From Colwellia sp. MB3u-45 (lineage in GTDB: Bacteria; Pseudomonadota; Gammaproteobacteria; Enterobacterales; Alteromonadaceae), in NCBI RefSeq assembly GCF_014077005.1, contig NZ_JACGVC010000044.1, forward strand, positions 636,691 through 700,690: 64,000 nt of DNA. The letters are read 5' to 3'. Both the position numbers and the translations under genes were made by a program. Positions 8,383-17,349 of this stretch are shown here, piece after piece (positions within the stretch are counted from its first letter, which is position 1; every line of letters begins with the position of its first letter). The notes under the pieces were generated by a model that saw nothing but the letters and a program-made list of their open reading frames with translations, did not search any database and was not told the DNA's origin.

Positions 8383-10257
8383 TTACGGAATAGAATTAAT
8401 CGCACATCGAGCCAAAGTACAAAGAGGAATACAGACCTTGGTGTCTGATGGCGTTATCATGCCATCTAAGTTTGCATCTCTTGGATCATTGGGTAAGGCA
8501 ACTTGACCACGGGCAATACTAATTGCCCTTAAATCTAAACGGTCAATATCTCCATCGGCATCAGTATCACAAATCAAAGGTCCACCTATAGTGACTTCAA
8601 AATTTACGCTACAGGTATTGCCAGCGCCATCAGTTCCAGTAATTGTTGCACTACCTGACTGCCCTGGATCAATTAAATCTATGGTGAAATTGACTTGCCC
8701 ATCACCTGGGATAAAGGGATCAATGCTTGAGATGGCATTAACACCATTAATCATTTCAACAAAGAAAACACCGGTATCATTATCAATAACATTATTGCCA
8801 TTGGAATCTTCTCCGGGGTCAAGAATACCATTTCCATTGACATCCTCTGTTGGTTTGTTATCGGTAACTGAACCCGTTCCTGCATTGTTGTTGATATCAA
8901 GCGAGCAAACAGGAAGGAATGCATCTCCTATTTGATTGATAAACTGAAATAATGCACCACCAGGATAGATATAAGAGTCAAAGTTGTTATATCCTTCGAC
9001 GGTGACACCATGAGGGTTTACCGATGCAGTGTTATGTGTACCTTGACTTAAAGCCAAAACCGCGGCTGATAATGTCCCCCCTGGTATAGGTGAATAATCC
9101 CCAGCAGGAACTGGCACGCCATCTAAAGTCAAAAAACCAACATCAGTATTATCAGCAATAATAGTTAAAAAATTCTCTGCAAATTGCGCAGCTCCAACAG
9201 TGGAGAAGGTATAATTATTTTGATATTGTTCTGATGGTATAATATTGGTCATTGCTGGATCACCCGAGGTTGCCCCTGGCGCATTTTGCCCTGTCATAAA
9301 TTGAGTAACAAAAATAGGCTTATCTGCAGCAAAAAACTGATTCCCCGTAATAGCTGCTGTTTCAAAGAACTCACCTGCATTGATAACAGTAGTGGGCACA
9401 CCATTTATCGTCATGCTGGTATTATTTTCTGAAGCAAGGATGCGATAAATGGTTCCTCCAAGTCGATTAGGAAGTCCAGCAGCAGATGCTGTTAAGCCCC
9501 AACTAACCAAAGGCTGTGCAATTTCAAATACATGATCACATGCACCGGTCCCAAGTGGAATATTAGTACAGGTATTACCATTAATTAACCCTACTGGTCT
9601 ATCGGCAACAACTCTAGTTCCGGTTAAACTGCCGGCAGTACCTGATGTTAAAGACTGTCCATGATAGCCTTCACCACGATTTAGATTTATAACAAATGGC
9701 ACTCCGGCCAGATGACCAGACATATTGTTAGTGGGTGTGATAGTCACTTCAGTATTATCAAAGGCAGCATAAACAGTAAACAGACCAGAAAATAGCGCAT
9801 TATAATCTGAAACCAAATACTCTACATTCATGGTGTCAACGGGTAATGCCAAACCGGCATCAGACGTTGCTGAGGCTCTATTTACTTGATAAACAACAAA
9901 CTCCTCATCCGCAGTTGCCCTTATCAAGTTTGATGTTACCGCATTAACCGTCCAACTTGTCGCTGCTTGTGTTGGCAAAGATAAAATGGTTACAGTGCCA
10001 GGTATTATCGAAACAGTTTGAATAAACGTAGGTGTGTTCATTGGATATACTACGGTAACATCAGTAGCGACATCACCGGTTAGGTGTAATTCAATTATTG
10101 GTGGTGATCCTAGTTGTGGCAAAAAAGCCATAACAAAATCTTTACCTTGATTGTCTAATTGAGCATTAGCATTGAAGGTCGATATTGTTAAAAAAATCAG
10201 CAGTAATGTCTTAACTGATATAATTAATGTATGGCCAAAGGTTTTAATATGATTCAT
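8383..10257 (-). CDS. Large secreted protein with IgGFc-binding-like domain and dockerin-like calcium loops
   Basis: A 624-residue protein with an N-terminal signal peptide ending near NANAQ (about residue 32). Residues about 40-430 resemble the IgGFc-binding protein N-terminal domain, as in YLVSDYNALFSGLFTVYAAF and DNTEVTITP. An EF-hand-like segment (EDVNGNGILDPGEDSNGNN) lies near residue 470. The C-terminal 60 residues carry two Asp-rich loops, DTDADGDIDRLDL and DANLDGMITPSD, spaced like a type I dockerin module. It has Cys pairs but no PEP-CTERM or other anchor. It probably acts outside the cell, and calcium binding is likely. It heads a two-gene unit with the PEP-CTERM protein, and a four-copy heptamer repeat sits in its 5' region. 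Function in adhesion or matrix is inferred. Confidence 0.75.
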   Translation of the reverse strand: MNHIKTFGHTLIISVKTLLLIFLTISTFNANAQLDNQGKDFVMAFLPQLGSPPIIELHLTGDVATDVTVVYPMNTPTFIQTVSIIPGTVTILSLPTQAATSWTVNAVTSNLIRATADEEFVVYQVNRASATSDAGLALPVDTMNVEYLVSDYNALFSGLFTVYAAFDNTEVTITPTNNMSGHLAGVPFVINLNRGEGYHGQSLTSGTAGSLTGTRVVADRPVGLINGNTCTNIPLGTGACDHVFEIAQPLVSWGLTASAAGLPNRLGGTIYRILASENNTSMTINGVPTTVINAGEFFETAAITGNQFFAADKPIFVTQFMTGQNAPGATSGDPAMTNIIPSEQYQNNYTFSTVGAAQFAENFLTIIADNTDVGFLTLDGVPVPAGDYSPIPGGTLSAAVLALSQGTHNTASVNPHGVTVEGYNNFDSYIYPGGALFQFINQIGDAFLPVCSLDINNNAGTGSVTDNKPTEDVNGNGILDPGEDSNGNNVIDNDTGVFFVEMINGVNAISSIDPFIPGDGQVNFTIDLIDPGQSGSATITGTDGAGNTCSVNFEVTIGGPLICDTDADGDIDRLDLRAISIARGQVALPNDPRDANLDGMITPSDTKVCIPLCTLARCAINSIP

Positions 10258-10284
10258 AAGTAAGTCCTTTATATGATTTAAATT

Positions 10285-10312
10285 TACTACCTACTACCTA
10301 CTACCTACTACC
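10285..10312. repeat. Heptanucleotide tandem repeat (TACTACC)x4
   Basis: Four perfect copies of TACTACC (GGTAGTA on the coding strand) lie 28-55 bases before the ATG of the secreted IgGFc-like gene, just upstream of its ribosome binding site. Repeats of this kind can change copy number by slipped pairing and alter promoter or leader spacing. Confidence 0.85.
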
Positions 10313-10329
10313 TAACAACAACCCCCACT

Positions 10330-10471
10330 CTGTGATCATTCACCGAGTTATAATAACCAACTATTTCGGCATTTATTTGATTCACTAGAGCAGCTAGTTT
10401 TAAAATAAATACCTATAGTTGGCCACTTTTCCTAAGTATAAAATAGATCGCCTAATTAATGAAATGGGTAT
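10330..10471. mobile_element. Decayed copy of the 161-bp MITE-like element
   Basis: This segment aligns, with many substitutions and small indels, to the near-identical elements at 23275-23435 and 47069-47229, in the same orientation as the first. The right end is best preserved (CCTAATTAATGAAATGGGTA). The left terminal repeat is no longer recognisable. It holds no gene. Confidence 0.7.
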
Positions 10472-11240
10472 GATTTTACAAACTTAATAATACAGTTGAA
10501 TTTGTTAAACAAAATAACACGTTGTCTAACAAATCAATCTGTACATAAAATAAGCATTAATTATGCCGCTAATAATAATATCTAGTAATCAAATTGTTAG
10601 ATTTTTTAAAGTGTTAAAGAACATATTTGTGTAAATTTTTTCGACACTATTGATACGGTTAAATAACAGGAATATTCATGAAACTAGCATATACCTTAGT
10701 GTTAATGGTAGTAGTCAAAGTATAATTAGCAATATATTAAGAAAATATGAGGTTATTGAAGCTAAGTATATTAAATTGTCGCTAGTGGGTAATTAGTCAA
10801 AAAAATCAGGAAAAATTTTCGCTTGTTTTGTTAAATAAAGATGGTGAAACACCAAGAAAAATTACTCACTAAAAAATTTTAAATCTTACTTATAAAAAAT
10901 AACAAATAAGAGTTTAAATTAAGCACTAAAATGCTATCTCACTTTGTACCCCTTTACGCCCTAGAAATATAAAATTCATCTCTGCTATATGATTGAAAAA
11001 TTGACTGTCGCGGTATTTAATTTGCTCAATAGAAAAATTTAATTAAAAGAAAAATTAGCGTCTAAGTGATCTTTAGGTTATATAATTTCGCTTTAGAAAA
11101 AAAGACTGCTTTGCGGTGCATGAGAGAAGATTATTACTTTAAAAAGTTGTAGTTTCTGAGATAGAAATTTCTTTAGTTATGAAGAGAAAATCAATAAGTG
11201 TTAGCGCGCTAGCAATCAGATAACATTTTGTTTATGGAAC
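10472..11240. other. AT-rich gene-free region
   Basis: Very AT-rich with many stops in all frames. The only trace of a gene is a 15-codon ORF at 10678-10725 (MKLAYTLVLMVVVKV) with AGGAA before its ATG. It looks like the start of a signal peptide, so it may be the remnant of a lost exported protein. No other feature is supported. Confidence 0.5.
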
Positions 11241-11241
11241 A

Positions 11242-11273
11242 AAAAAGGGATAACATTTCTGTTATCCCTTTTT
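11242..11273. terminator. Strong hairpin terminator downstream of tRNA-Val
   Basis: Perfect 14-base arms AAAAAGGGATAACA and TGTTATCCCTTTTT around a four-base loop, with T runs on both strands. It is 9 bases beyond the tRNA 3' end. Confidence 0.85.
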
Positions 11274-11281
11274 CTATAATT

Positions 11282-11358
11282 TGGTGCTCGCTACTGGACT
11301 CGAACCAGTGACACCTTGCATGTCATGCAAGTACTCTAACCAACTGAGCTAAGCGAGC
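11282..11358 (-). tRNA. tRNA-Val (anticodon GAC)
   Basis: A full 77-base cloverleaf with encoded CCA end. Acceptor stem GCTCGCT pairs with AGCGAGC, the D-arm is GCTCAGTTGGTTAGAGT, and the anticodon stem CTTGC/GCAAG encloses loop ATGACAT, giving GAC at positions 34-36 with U33 and A37. The T-arm carries GGTTCGAGTCC. It reads GUC and GUU valine codons. It is a single-gene unit with its own terminator, and a degraded relative lies at 7054-7117. Confidence 0.95.
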
Positions 11359-11399
11359 GTTACTTCTAAGTAAATTGTTGAGTGACTCAACGAGGCGCT

Positions 11400-11428
11400 A
11401 TGTTAGCGATCTGTTTTAGCAAGTGCAA
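11400..11428 (-). promoter_or_regulatory. Candidate promoter of tRNA-Val
   Basis: On the minus strand TTGCAC (-35 like) and TAACAT (-10 like) are 17 bases apart. A GC-rich discriminator (AGCGCCTCG) follows, as expected for a stringently controlled stable-RNA promoter. The tRNA starts about 40 bases downstream. The hexamers are imperfect. Confidence 0.4.
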
Positions 11429-11581
11429 GCAATTTTATCTAAAATATGATGCGATTGCTGTTTAATTCAGCACTGGGCATTGTGCCTGCTTATTTAAGCA
11501 ACAAATAGCTCAATAAAAGTTACAGGCTATTTTAAATAGTCTAAAAGCAAGACGTTAGAGTACCAAGCTAAAAACACTCGA

Positions 11582-12955
11582 TTAACTTTCCAAGGCTGCG
11601 TGTTGCTCAAAGCGCTTTTGCACTATTTTTAAGCGCCAAGCTAATAAAACGGCTGCTACTGTTAAGCCAGAAATAAAGCCTATCCAAAATCCATAAGGAC
11701 CTGATGCTGGTGCTACCCAATCGGTTAAGCCCAGTATTGAACCAAAAGACAAACCGACAACCCAGTAGGAAAAGAAGGTGATATACAAAATCGACTGTGT
11801 GTCTTTATAGCCACGAAGTGCACCCGCTGAAATAACTTGTATGGCATCAGAAAACTGAAATAAAGCCGCTAAAAACATTAAGCCAGCGGCAAGTTCAAGT
11901 ACTTCGGTATCTGTGGTGTAGATAGTGGCAATTTGTGTGCTGAACAATAAGGTAATGGCTGCGGTTACTACCGCAATAACCAGTCCTAAAATAACCGAAT
12001 ACCGGCAGAGTTCCTTGGCTTTTTCAAAGTTTTTATTGCCCACTTCAAAACCCACTTTTATCGTCACTGCCATCGCTAAACTTAATGGCACCATAAAAAC
12101 CAAACCAGAAAAGTTAATGGCAATTTGGTGGCTGGCAACAACATTAGCGCCAAAGGGTATAAGTATTATGGCTACGGCGGCAAATAAGCTTACTTCAAAA
12201 AGTAATGAAAATGCTATAGGTGTGCCTAAAGCTAATATGATTTTAATTTCTGACCATTGTGGCCAATAGAATTTGCTAAACAATGGCGCGTGTTTTAGAT
12301 GTTTTGAAAAATAAGCATAGCCAAGCATGCCAAGAAACATCACCCAGTAAACAATAGCTGTGGCAATACCACAACCCGCACCACCGAGTGCAGGCATACC
12401 AAACTCACCATAAATAAAAATATAGTTGGCGGGTATATTAATCAACAAGCCTAATATGCTGATGATCATGGTCGGGCGAGTAAAAGACAAACCTTCTGAA
12501 TAATTACGTAAAACCAAATACAGACAATAGCCTGGGCCGCCCCAAACAATGTAACCTAAATAGTCAAACATTAGATGTTTAAGTTTAGGCTCCATCGAAA
12601 TAGAGTCGATTAACATCGGGGTGGCAATGTAGTACAGAATAATGATGATTATTGCGAAAAAAACCGCTATCCAAGCGGTTTGATAACTGGCTTTTGCCAC
12701 TTGGTCAAACTGTTTGGCCCCCGATAATTGCGAAACAATACTGGCCAGTGCCATCACAAGACCTGATATGGCTAAAATTAAGGGCAACCAGACACTGCTA
12801 GCTACGGCAACGGCGGCCATATCAGTGGCACTAACACGACCCGCCATGACAGTATCGGCAAAACCCATTAAATTTTGGATCAATTGGGCGATTAAAATGG
12901 GATAGGCCAATTTCATTAAATTTTTACTATTGGAAAAAAAACGATTTATGTTCAT
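11582..12955 (-). CDS. norM: MATE family multidrug efflux pump NorM/MdtK
   Basis: A 457-residue inner-membrane protein with twelve predicted helices, of the NorM branch of the MATE family (N-terminus LMKLAYPILIAQLIQNLMGFADTVMAG). Members export cationic drugs and dyes in exchange for sodium or protons. The gene is divergent from ribE, the same arrangement as mdtK and ribC in E. coli, which supports the NorM/MdtK assignment over other MATE branches. I chose the ATG at 12955; the frame also has a TTG one codon upstream, but ATG with the sequence MNINRFF is the natural start. A second MATE protein, at 55564-56937, is of a different branch. Confidence 0.9.
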   Translation of the reverse strand: MNINRFFSNSKNLMKLAYPILIAQLIQNLMGFADTVMAGRVSATDMAAVAVASSVWLPLILAISGLVMALASIVSQLSGAKQFDQVAKASYQTAWIAVFFAIIIIILYYIATPMLIDSISMEPKLKHLMFDYLGYIVWGGPGYCLYLVLRNYSEGLSFTRPTMIISILGLLINIPANYIFIYGEFGMPALGGAGCGIATAIVYWVMFLGMLGYAYFSKHLKHAPLFSKFYWPQWSEIKIILALGTPIAFSLLFEVSLFAAVAIILIPFGANVVASHQIAINFSGLVFMVPLSLAMAVTIKVGFEVGNKNFEKAKELCRYSVILGLVIAVVTAAITLLFSTQIATIYTTDTEVLELAAGLMFLAALFQFSDAIQVISAGALRGYKDTQSILYITFFSYWVVGLSFGSILGLTDWVAPASGPYGFWIGFISGLTVAAVLLAWRLKIVQKRFEQHAALES

Positions 12956-13023
12956 CAAAGCGATTATATCATTAGGTTATTCTTGCTAAGATAGCAAAAA
13001 GTAGAATATTTGTTGGATGATAT

Positions 13024-13647
13024 ATGTTTACCGGTATAGTGCAATCACAAGCTGAAGTAATTGCGATAATGCGTAAAAATAATGCGATAAGATTAAAAGT
13101 TGCGTTAGAGACCCCGCTGATAGCTAATCTTGAAATTGGTGCGAGTGTGGCGATAAATGGTGTTTGTTTGACCGCTGTTGAGTTTGGCCATTTAAGTGAT
13201 GATAGTAGCTTTATAAGTTTTGATGTTATTGATGAAACGTTACGGGTGTCTAACCTTGCTGATATTAAACTGGGTACACAAGTTAATGTTGAGCGTTCGT
13301 TAAAAATTGGCGATGAAATCGGTGGTCATATGCTCAGTGGCCATGTTCATACGCAAGCTGTTTTAGCTAATCGTATCGATAGTCAGGACAACTGCACGTT
13401 AAGTTTTACCTTAGCGCCTGAATATCAAAAGTATATATTTTCCAAAGGTTTTATCAGTATTAATGGTATTAGTTTAACGCTAGGCGCTGAAGTAGGAGAG
13501 TTATTTTCAGTCTATCTGATACCCGAAACTTTAGCGCGTACCAATTTACAGAATGCGGTGATTGGCGATAAAGTGAATATTGAACTTGATCAACAAACTA
13601 TGACGATTGTTGAAACAATTGAACGTATGAAACTAAGTAGGAATTAG
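13024..13647 (+). CDS. ribE: Riboflavin synthase alpha chain
   Basis: A 207-residue enzyme that converts two molecules of 6,7-dimethyl-8-ribityllumazine to riboflavin and a pyrimidine product, the last step of riboflavin synthesis. It shows the defining N-terminus MFTGIVQ and two lumazine-binding repeats (about residues 1-97 and 98-200). Each repeat holds a matching ING(V/I)xLT motif (INGVCLT and INGISLT). The length is usual for the family. The 68-base gap to the divergent norM gene is too short for an FMN riboswitch, and none is seen. Confidence 0.96.
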   Translation: MFTGIVQSQAEVIAIMRKNNAIRLKVALETPLIANLEIGASVAINGVCLTAVEFGHLSDDSSFISFDVIDETLRVSNLADIKLGTQVNVERSLKIGDEIGGHMLSGHVHTQAVLANRIDSQDNCTLSFTLAPEYQKYIFSKGFISINGISLTLGAEVGELFSVYLIPETLARTNLQNAVIGDKVNIELDQQTMTIVETIERMKLSRN

Positions 13648-13686
13648 TTTTAACGCAAGCATTTGTTCTATGCGCATGTGACTTGT

Positions 13687-13733
13687 TAGTACTCACCTCT
13701 GGCTAGTACGCACCTCTTGCTAGTAGGCACCTA
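13687..13733. repeat. 17-bp tandem repeat, about 2.8 copies
   Basis: TAGTACTCACCTCTGGC, TAGTACGCACCTCTTGC and a partial TAGTAGGCACCTA follow one another after the ribE stop codon. No function is apparent. Confidence 0.7.
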
Positions 13734-13802
13734 AAGTGCAGTTAACGGTTGGCGGGTCAGTACCTAGTAATATCACTTGCTTGTTAGGTATTTATTTAAC
13801 AG

Positions 13803-13831
13803 GATAATAGTGAGTTTAACTCACTATTATC
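13803..13831. terminator. Hairpin between convergent ribE and CPXCG genes
   Basis: Perfect 13-base arms GATAATAGTGAGT and ACTCACTATTATC around loop TTA. It probably terminates both convergent transcripts, although the T tract on each side is weak. Confidence 0.6.
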
Positions 13832-13862
13832 TTAAAAAACTAAGGTTTAACAAAACTAAGGT

Positions 13863-14069
13863 TTAAAAAAACTGTTCATTATCACTACCCACTCCTAATA
13901 GAATTTTTTGATGATACTCGTCAATATGTAAATTCAAGTGCATTTCCATGCAACAAGCGGGGCATTCATCATAATAATCTTGATCACCTGCACTAGTGTC
14001 TAAGGCCAAATGTATAGGATGGCCGCAATGTGGGCATTCAATACGTTGTTCTTTAATCTTATGGGGCAT
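13863..14069 (-). CDS. CPXCG-motif cysteine-rich protein (small zinc-ribbon)
   Basis: A 68-residue protein with two Cys pairs, ECPHCGHPI and DECPACCMEM, about 24 residues apart, which suggests a zinc ribbon. It matches the small Cys-rich CPXCG family common in marine gammaproteobacteria; function unknown. The start is set at ATG 14069, because TAGGAG lies 5 bases upstream and the conserved region begins there. The longer frame back to 14120 has no ribosome binding site. It is a single gene between ribE and fdxA. Confidence 0.8.
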   Translation of the reverse strand: MPHKIKEQRIECPHCGHPIHLALDTSAGDQDYYDECPACCMEMHLNLHIDEYHQKILLGVGSDNEQFF

Positions 14070-14269
14070 GACGGCTCCTAGATTTGAAGCTTGAAGGATT
14101 GTACGTTTTAGTATGAACATTTTTAGCTAAAGCGCGAGTTATTCAGGCTAAATATCGCCCAAAACACTTGCCACCGCAGGGCGAAACACTGTTTGGGTAA
14201 AGCCCTTAGTTAGTGAAGGTAAAGCGCGTGGTAAAACTGTTGGCAATGTTATGCGCGAAATTAATCAAC

Positions 14270-14593
14270 TTAAGTGATTAGATGATTAATTTTATTGGGT
14301 ACACCATCCCATTGCTCTGCATCAACAGGAGCAGGAATAATTTCGGTGATCACTGGCCATATTTTTGCCAGTTCAGCGTTTAATTCAATAAAGTCTTTTT
14401 GATCTTCTGGCACATCATTTTCTTGATAAATCGCGCCAACAGGACATTCAACAGGGCACAAGTCGCAATCAATACATGAGTCAGGATTAATAACTAAAAA
14501 ATTGGGTCCTTGATGAAAGGCATCAACAGGACAAACTGCAACACAATCAGTGTATTTACATTGAATACAATTATCAGTAACTACAAACGCCAT
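14270..14593 (-). CDS. fdxA: 7Fe ferredoxin FdxA
   Basis: A 107-residue ferredoxin of the Azotobacter FdI type, carrying one [3Fe-4S] and one [4Fe-4S] cluster, for low-potential electron transfer in the cytoplasm. By analogy with Azotobacter, Cys9, Cys17 and Cys50 would hold the 3Fe cluster, and Cys21, Cys40, Cys43 and Cys46 the 4Fe cluster. Cys12 is the non-ligand cysteine. The other free cysteine of the Azotobacter protein is Ala25 here (CPVDAFHQG), so all cluster ligands are kept. The long C-terminal tail ([19 protein letters not shown]) is typical. It is divergent from the FAD dehydrogenase gene, which may be a partner, but this is not shown. Confidence 0.93.
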   Translation of the reverse strand: MAFVVTDNCIQCKYTDCVAVCPVDAFHQGPNFLVINPDSCIDCDLCPVECPVGAIYQENDVPEDQKDFIELNAELAKIWPVITEIIPAPVDAEQWDGVPNKINHLIT

Positions 14594-14776
14594 TTTATTC
14601 CGCTTATTTTATCTTATTGAGCTATCAAATCGACTAGCATTACTACTATGAAAGGCCAGATCATACCTAGCTTATAAACAAATTCAATTATTGTTTTAGC
14701 TTTGTATTTGGTATCGCTAGTACTATCAGGTAAAATAGCGCCAATTTTTACCCTAGTCTCGCTTTGGATACACGAT

Positions 14777-16423
14777 ATGTTGCGTTTAACTAACGTCAAA
14801 TTACCACTAAATCATCAACCGGAAGAATTAGAGCAAGTTATTCTTGCAACATTAAAAATCACCGCTGAGCAGCTTACCAGTTTTTCAATCTTTAAACGTG
14901 GTTACGATGCACGTAAAAAGAGTAAGATCATTTTGATGTATACCTTAGATGTAGAAACAACAAAAAATGAACAGCTTATCGCTGAGAATATCAATGATCA
15001 AAACATTAAAGTTAGCCCTGATACAAGTTATAAGTTTGTTGGTCAAGCACCCGAAAATTTAACCGAGCGGCCAGTGGTTATTGGTATGGGACCTTGTGGT
15101 TTATTCGCGGGCTTACTCTTAGCACAGATGGGCTTTAAACCCATTATTTTAGAGCGCGGTAAAGAAGTACGCCAGCGTACTAAAGACACTTTTGGCTTTT
15201 GGCGGAAAAAAATTCTTAATACTGAGTCCAATGTGCAATTTGGTGAAGGTGGTGCGGGTACATTTTCTGACGGCAAACTCTGGAGCCAAGTTAAAGACCC
15301 AAAGCATTATAGTCGCAAAGTATTACATGAGTTTGTTGATGCCGGCGCGCCAAGTGAAATTCTATACGTGAGTAAGCCACATATAGGTACCTTTAAATTG
15401 GTCACCATGGTAGAACAAATGCGGGCGGAAATTCACCGTCTGGGCGGCGAAGTACGTTTTGAACAACGTGTAGACGATATTCATTTTGCCGAAACGCAAG
15501 ATGACAACGACAATAGGCAAGTGACCGGTTTAACTTTATCGACAGGCGAAGTAATAAACACTAAACACATTGCTTTGGCTATTGGCCATAGCGCACGTGA
15601 TACTTTTACTATGTTGCATGAAAAAGGTGTCTTTATAAAAGCTAAACCCTTTTCTGTTGGCTTTAGAATTGAGCATGAACAATCAGTTATTGACGATGCT
15701 CGTTTTGGCGAAAATGCCGGCAACCCTATTTTAGGTGCGGCTGATTACAAACTTGTTCATCATTGTAAGAATGGCCGTTCAGTTTATAGTTTTTGTATGT
15801 GCCCTGGTGGCACAGTAGTTGCCGCTGCGTCAGAACCAGGGCGTTTAGTCACCAATGGCATGAGCCAATATTCACGCCATGAACGTAATGCTAATAGTGC
15901 TATTGTCGTCGGTATTACACCAGAAGATTATGACGAAAATGGTAGCAAGGATAACGTACTTGCGGGTATTGAGTTTCAGCGTCGCTTAGAAGAAGCGGCC
16001 TTTAAACTGGGTGGCGAAAACTATGATGCCCCTGTACAGCTAGTGGGTGATTTTCTTGCTGGACGAAAAAGTGGCGAGCATGGTGTGGTAGCGCCATCTT
16101 ATAAGCCTGGTGTTAAATTCTGCGATTTAAGTGAAATTTTACCGGACTACGCTATCGAGGCTATTCGTGAAGCATTACCGGCATTTGAACGAAAAATTAA
16201 AGGTTTCTCGATGGCTGATGCAACATTAACCGCTGTTGAAACACGGACTTCGTCGCCGATTAGTATCACTCGTGATAAAGACAGCTATGAGAGTTTAAAT
16301 ACCAAAGGGTTATATCCGGCGGGTGAAGGTGCAGGTTATGCGGGTGGTATTTTGTCTGCGGGTATTGATGGTATTAAAGTCGCTGAAGCCATGGCGCTTT
16401 CGATGCTGAAGCATTATCAATAA
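14777..16423 (+). CDS. Large FAD-dependent dehydrogenase, COG2509 type
   Basis: A 548-residue cytoplasmic flavoprotein. After an N-terminal domain of about 90 residues (LRLTNVKLPLNHQPEELEQV) comes a dinucleotide-binding site VVIGMGPCGLFAGLLLAQMG. It is followed by the family stretch QFGEGGAGTFSDGKLWS and a C-terminal FAD loop LYPAGEGAGYAGGILSAG. These mark the uncharacterised dehydrogenase family COG2509, found in most bacteria; no substrate is known. I set the start at ATG 14777, where the conserved N-terminus begins; the open frame extends 25 codons further upstream, into the fdxA promoter region. It is divergent from fdxA. Confidence 0.85.
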   Translation: MLRLTNVKLPLNHQPEELEQVILATLKITAEQLTSFSIFKRGYDARKKSKIILMYTLDVETTKNEQLIAENINDQNIKVSPDTSYKFVGQAPENLTERPVVIGMGPCGLFAGLLLAQMGFKPIILERGKEVRQRTKDTFGFWRKKILNTESNVQFGEGGAGTFSDGKLWSQVKDPKHYSRKVLHEFVDAGAPSEILYVSKPHIGTFKLVTMVEQMRAEIHRLGGEVRFEQRVDDIHFAETQDDNDNRQVTGLTLSTGEVINTKHIALAIGHSARDTFTMLHEKGVFIKAKPFSVGFRIEHEQSVIDDARFGENAGNPILGAADYKLVHHCKNGRSVYSFCMCPGGTVVAAASEPGRLVTNGMSQYSRHERNANSAIVVGITPEDYDENGSKDNVLAGIEFQRRLEEAAFKLGGENYDAPVQLVGDFLAGRKSGEHGVVAPSYKPGVKFCDLSEILPDYAIEAIREALPAFERKIKGFSMADATLTAVETRTSSPISITRDKDSYESLNTKGLYPAGEGAGYAGGILSAGIDGIKVAEAMALSMLKHYQ

Positions 16424-16574
16424 AATGTTAACTGCGATTGCTTAACTCATCAAAGTGAATAACCTAGCTTGATGAGTTAGTTAAGCCTTAGTTAGGCATT
16501 TAGTTAAGGCTAAAGTCTCGGCTTATAGGTCATGCTAGCGTTTGAGTTGTACTGAGTTCACAAGCGCTTTACGA

Positions 16575-17279
16575 TTACTGCATTTCTTGAATATCATCGT
16601 TAACTTGTTGTTGCCACTTACTTTGAGGTAATTGGCTTTGAATATTGTGTAGTGTGGTCCAAATGCCATTAAGTGTCATGGGTTTGGTTAACCAGAGTGG
16701 AATATTACCTTTAGGGTCAACCATAAACTGGTAAGTTATTGCTATGCGGTCAGCGGACATTGGCACTATTGTCCAATGGGCGCTAAGTACGTGCATACGT
16801 ATCACATCTTGGTTTTTTTCTATGGCATTACTAGCGTCTTTAACCGCAATCTCAATCGATAGATCCTCGTTTTGCCAATAACGAGAGTTGGCCACTATTT
16901 CACGTGCTGAAATTGGCCATAAGCCTTTAAATCGAGTAATAAATACACTTTCGTTTCTTGAACTTTGGCTAATGCATTTAGCGGACTCTACATTGTCTAG
17001 CCAATGTGGAACCTGCTTAAAATCTTCAATAAAATAGATAAAGCCCGCTAAACTTGAATTAACCTTAGCCTGTGCCTTAATTTCAATGACATCGTGATAT
17101 TGACTAGCACGATAAAAAACACTTAATTCACTATTTTGCTTCCAAATGTTCCATGACGATAAATCATTTGCTTGAACATTATTGTTTAACAGCAGCAGGG
17201 AAATTAGCAGACAGTAACTTAAGCGCCTTAAATAAGTAACTGAGAAAAATATAACGCTGAGATTAAAAGCTTGAGGCAA
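16575..17279 (-). CDS. Exported START-domain protein
   Basis: A 234-residue protein with an N-terminal hydrophobic segment (LSYCLLISLLLLNNNVQA, about residues 20-38) likely cleaved as a signal peptide, then a single START-like domain. Typical pieces are IKAQAKVNSSLAGFIYFIED, WPISAREIV and IPLWLTKPMTLNGIWTTLHN. Such domains form a hydrophobic cavity that binds lipid-like ligands, and the bacterial exported forms are uncharacterised. The start could be one of several nearby codons; the ATG at 17279 gives a rather long, weakly basic leader. It lies 70 bases downstream of the GGDEF/EAL gene on the same strand and may share its transcript. Confidence 0.75.
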   Translation of the reverse strand: MPQAFNLSVIFFSVTYLRRLSYCLLISLLLLNNNVQANDLSSWNIWKQNSELSVFYRASQYHDVIEIKAQAKVNSSLAGFIYFIEDFKQVPHWLDNVESAKCISQSSRNESVFITRFKGLWPISAREIVANSRYWQNEDLSIEIAVKDASNAIEKNQDVIRMHVLSAHWTIVPMSADRIAITYQFMVDPKGNIPLWLTKPMTLNGIWTTLHNIQSQLPQSKWQQQVNDDIQEMQ

Positions 17280-17349
17280 CTAACTATTCCCTATCATAAC
17301 GTATTGCTGGTATAAACTGTGTTTGTGCAATAACGTAATTAAGAAAACA

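Noticed and set aside
12956..13023. FMN riboswitch before ribE
   Set aside because: The gap is 68 bases, shorter than the aptamer, and has none of its conserved segments.
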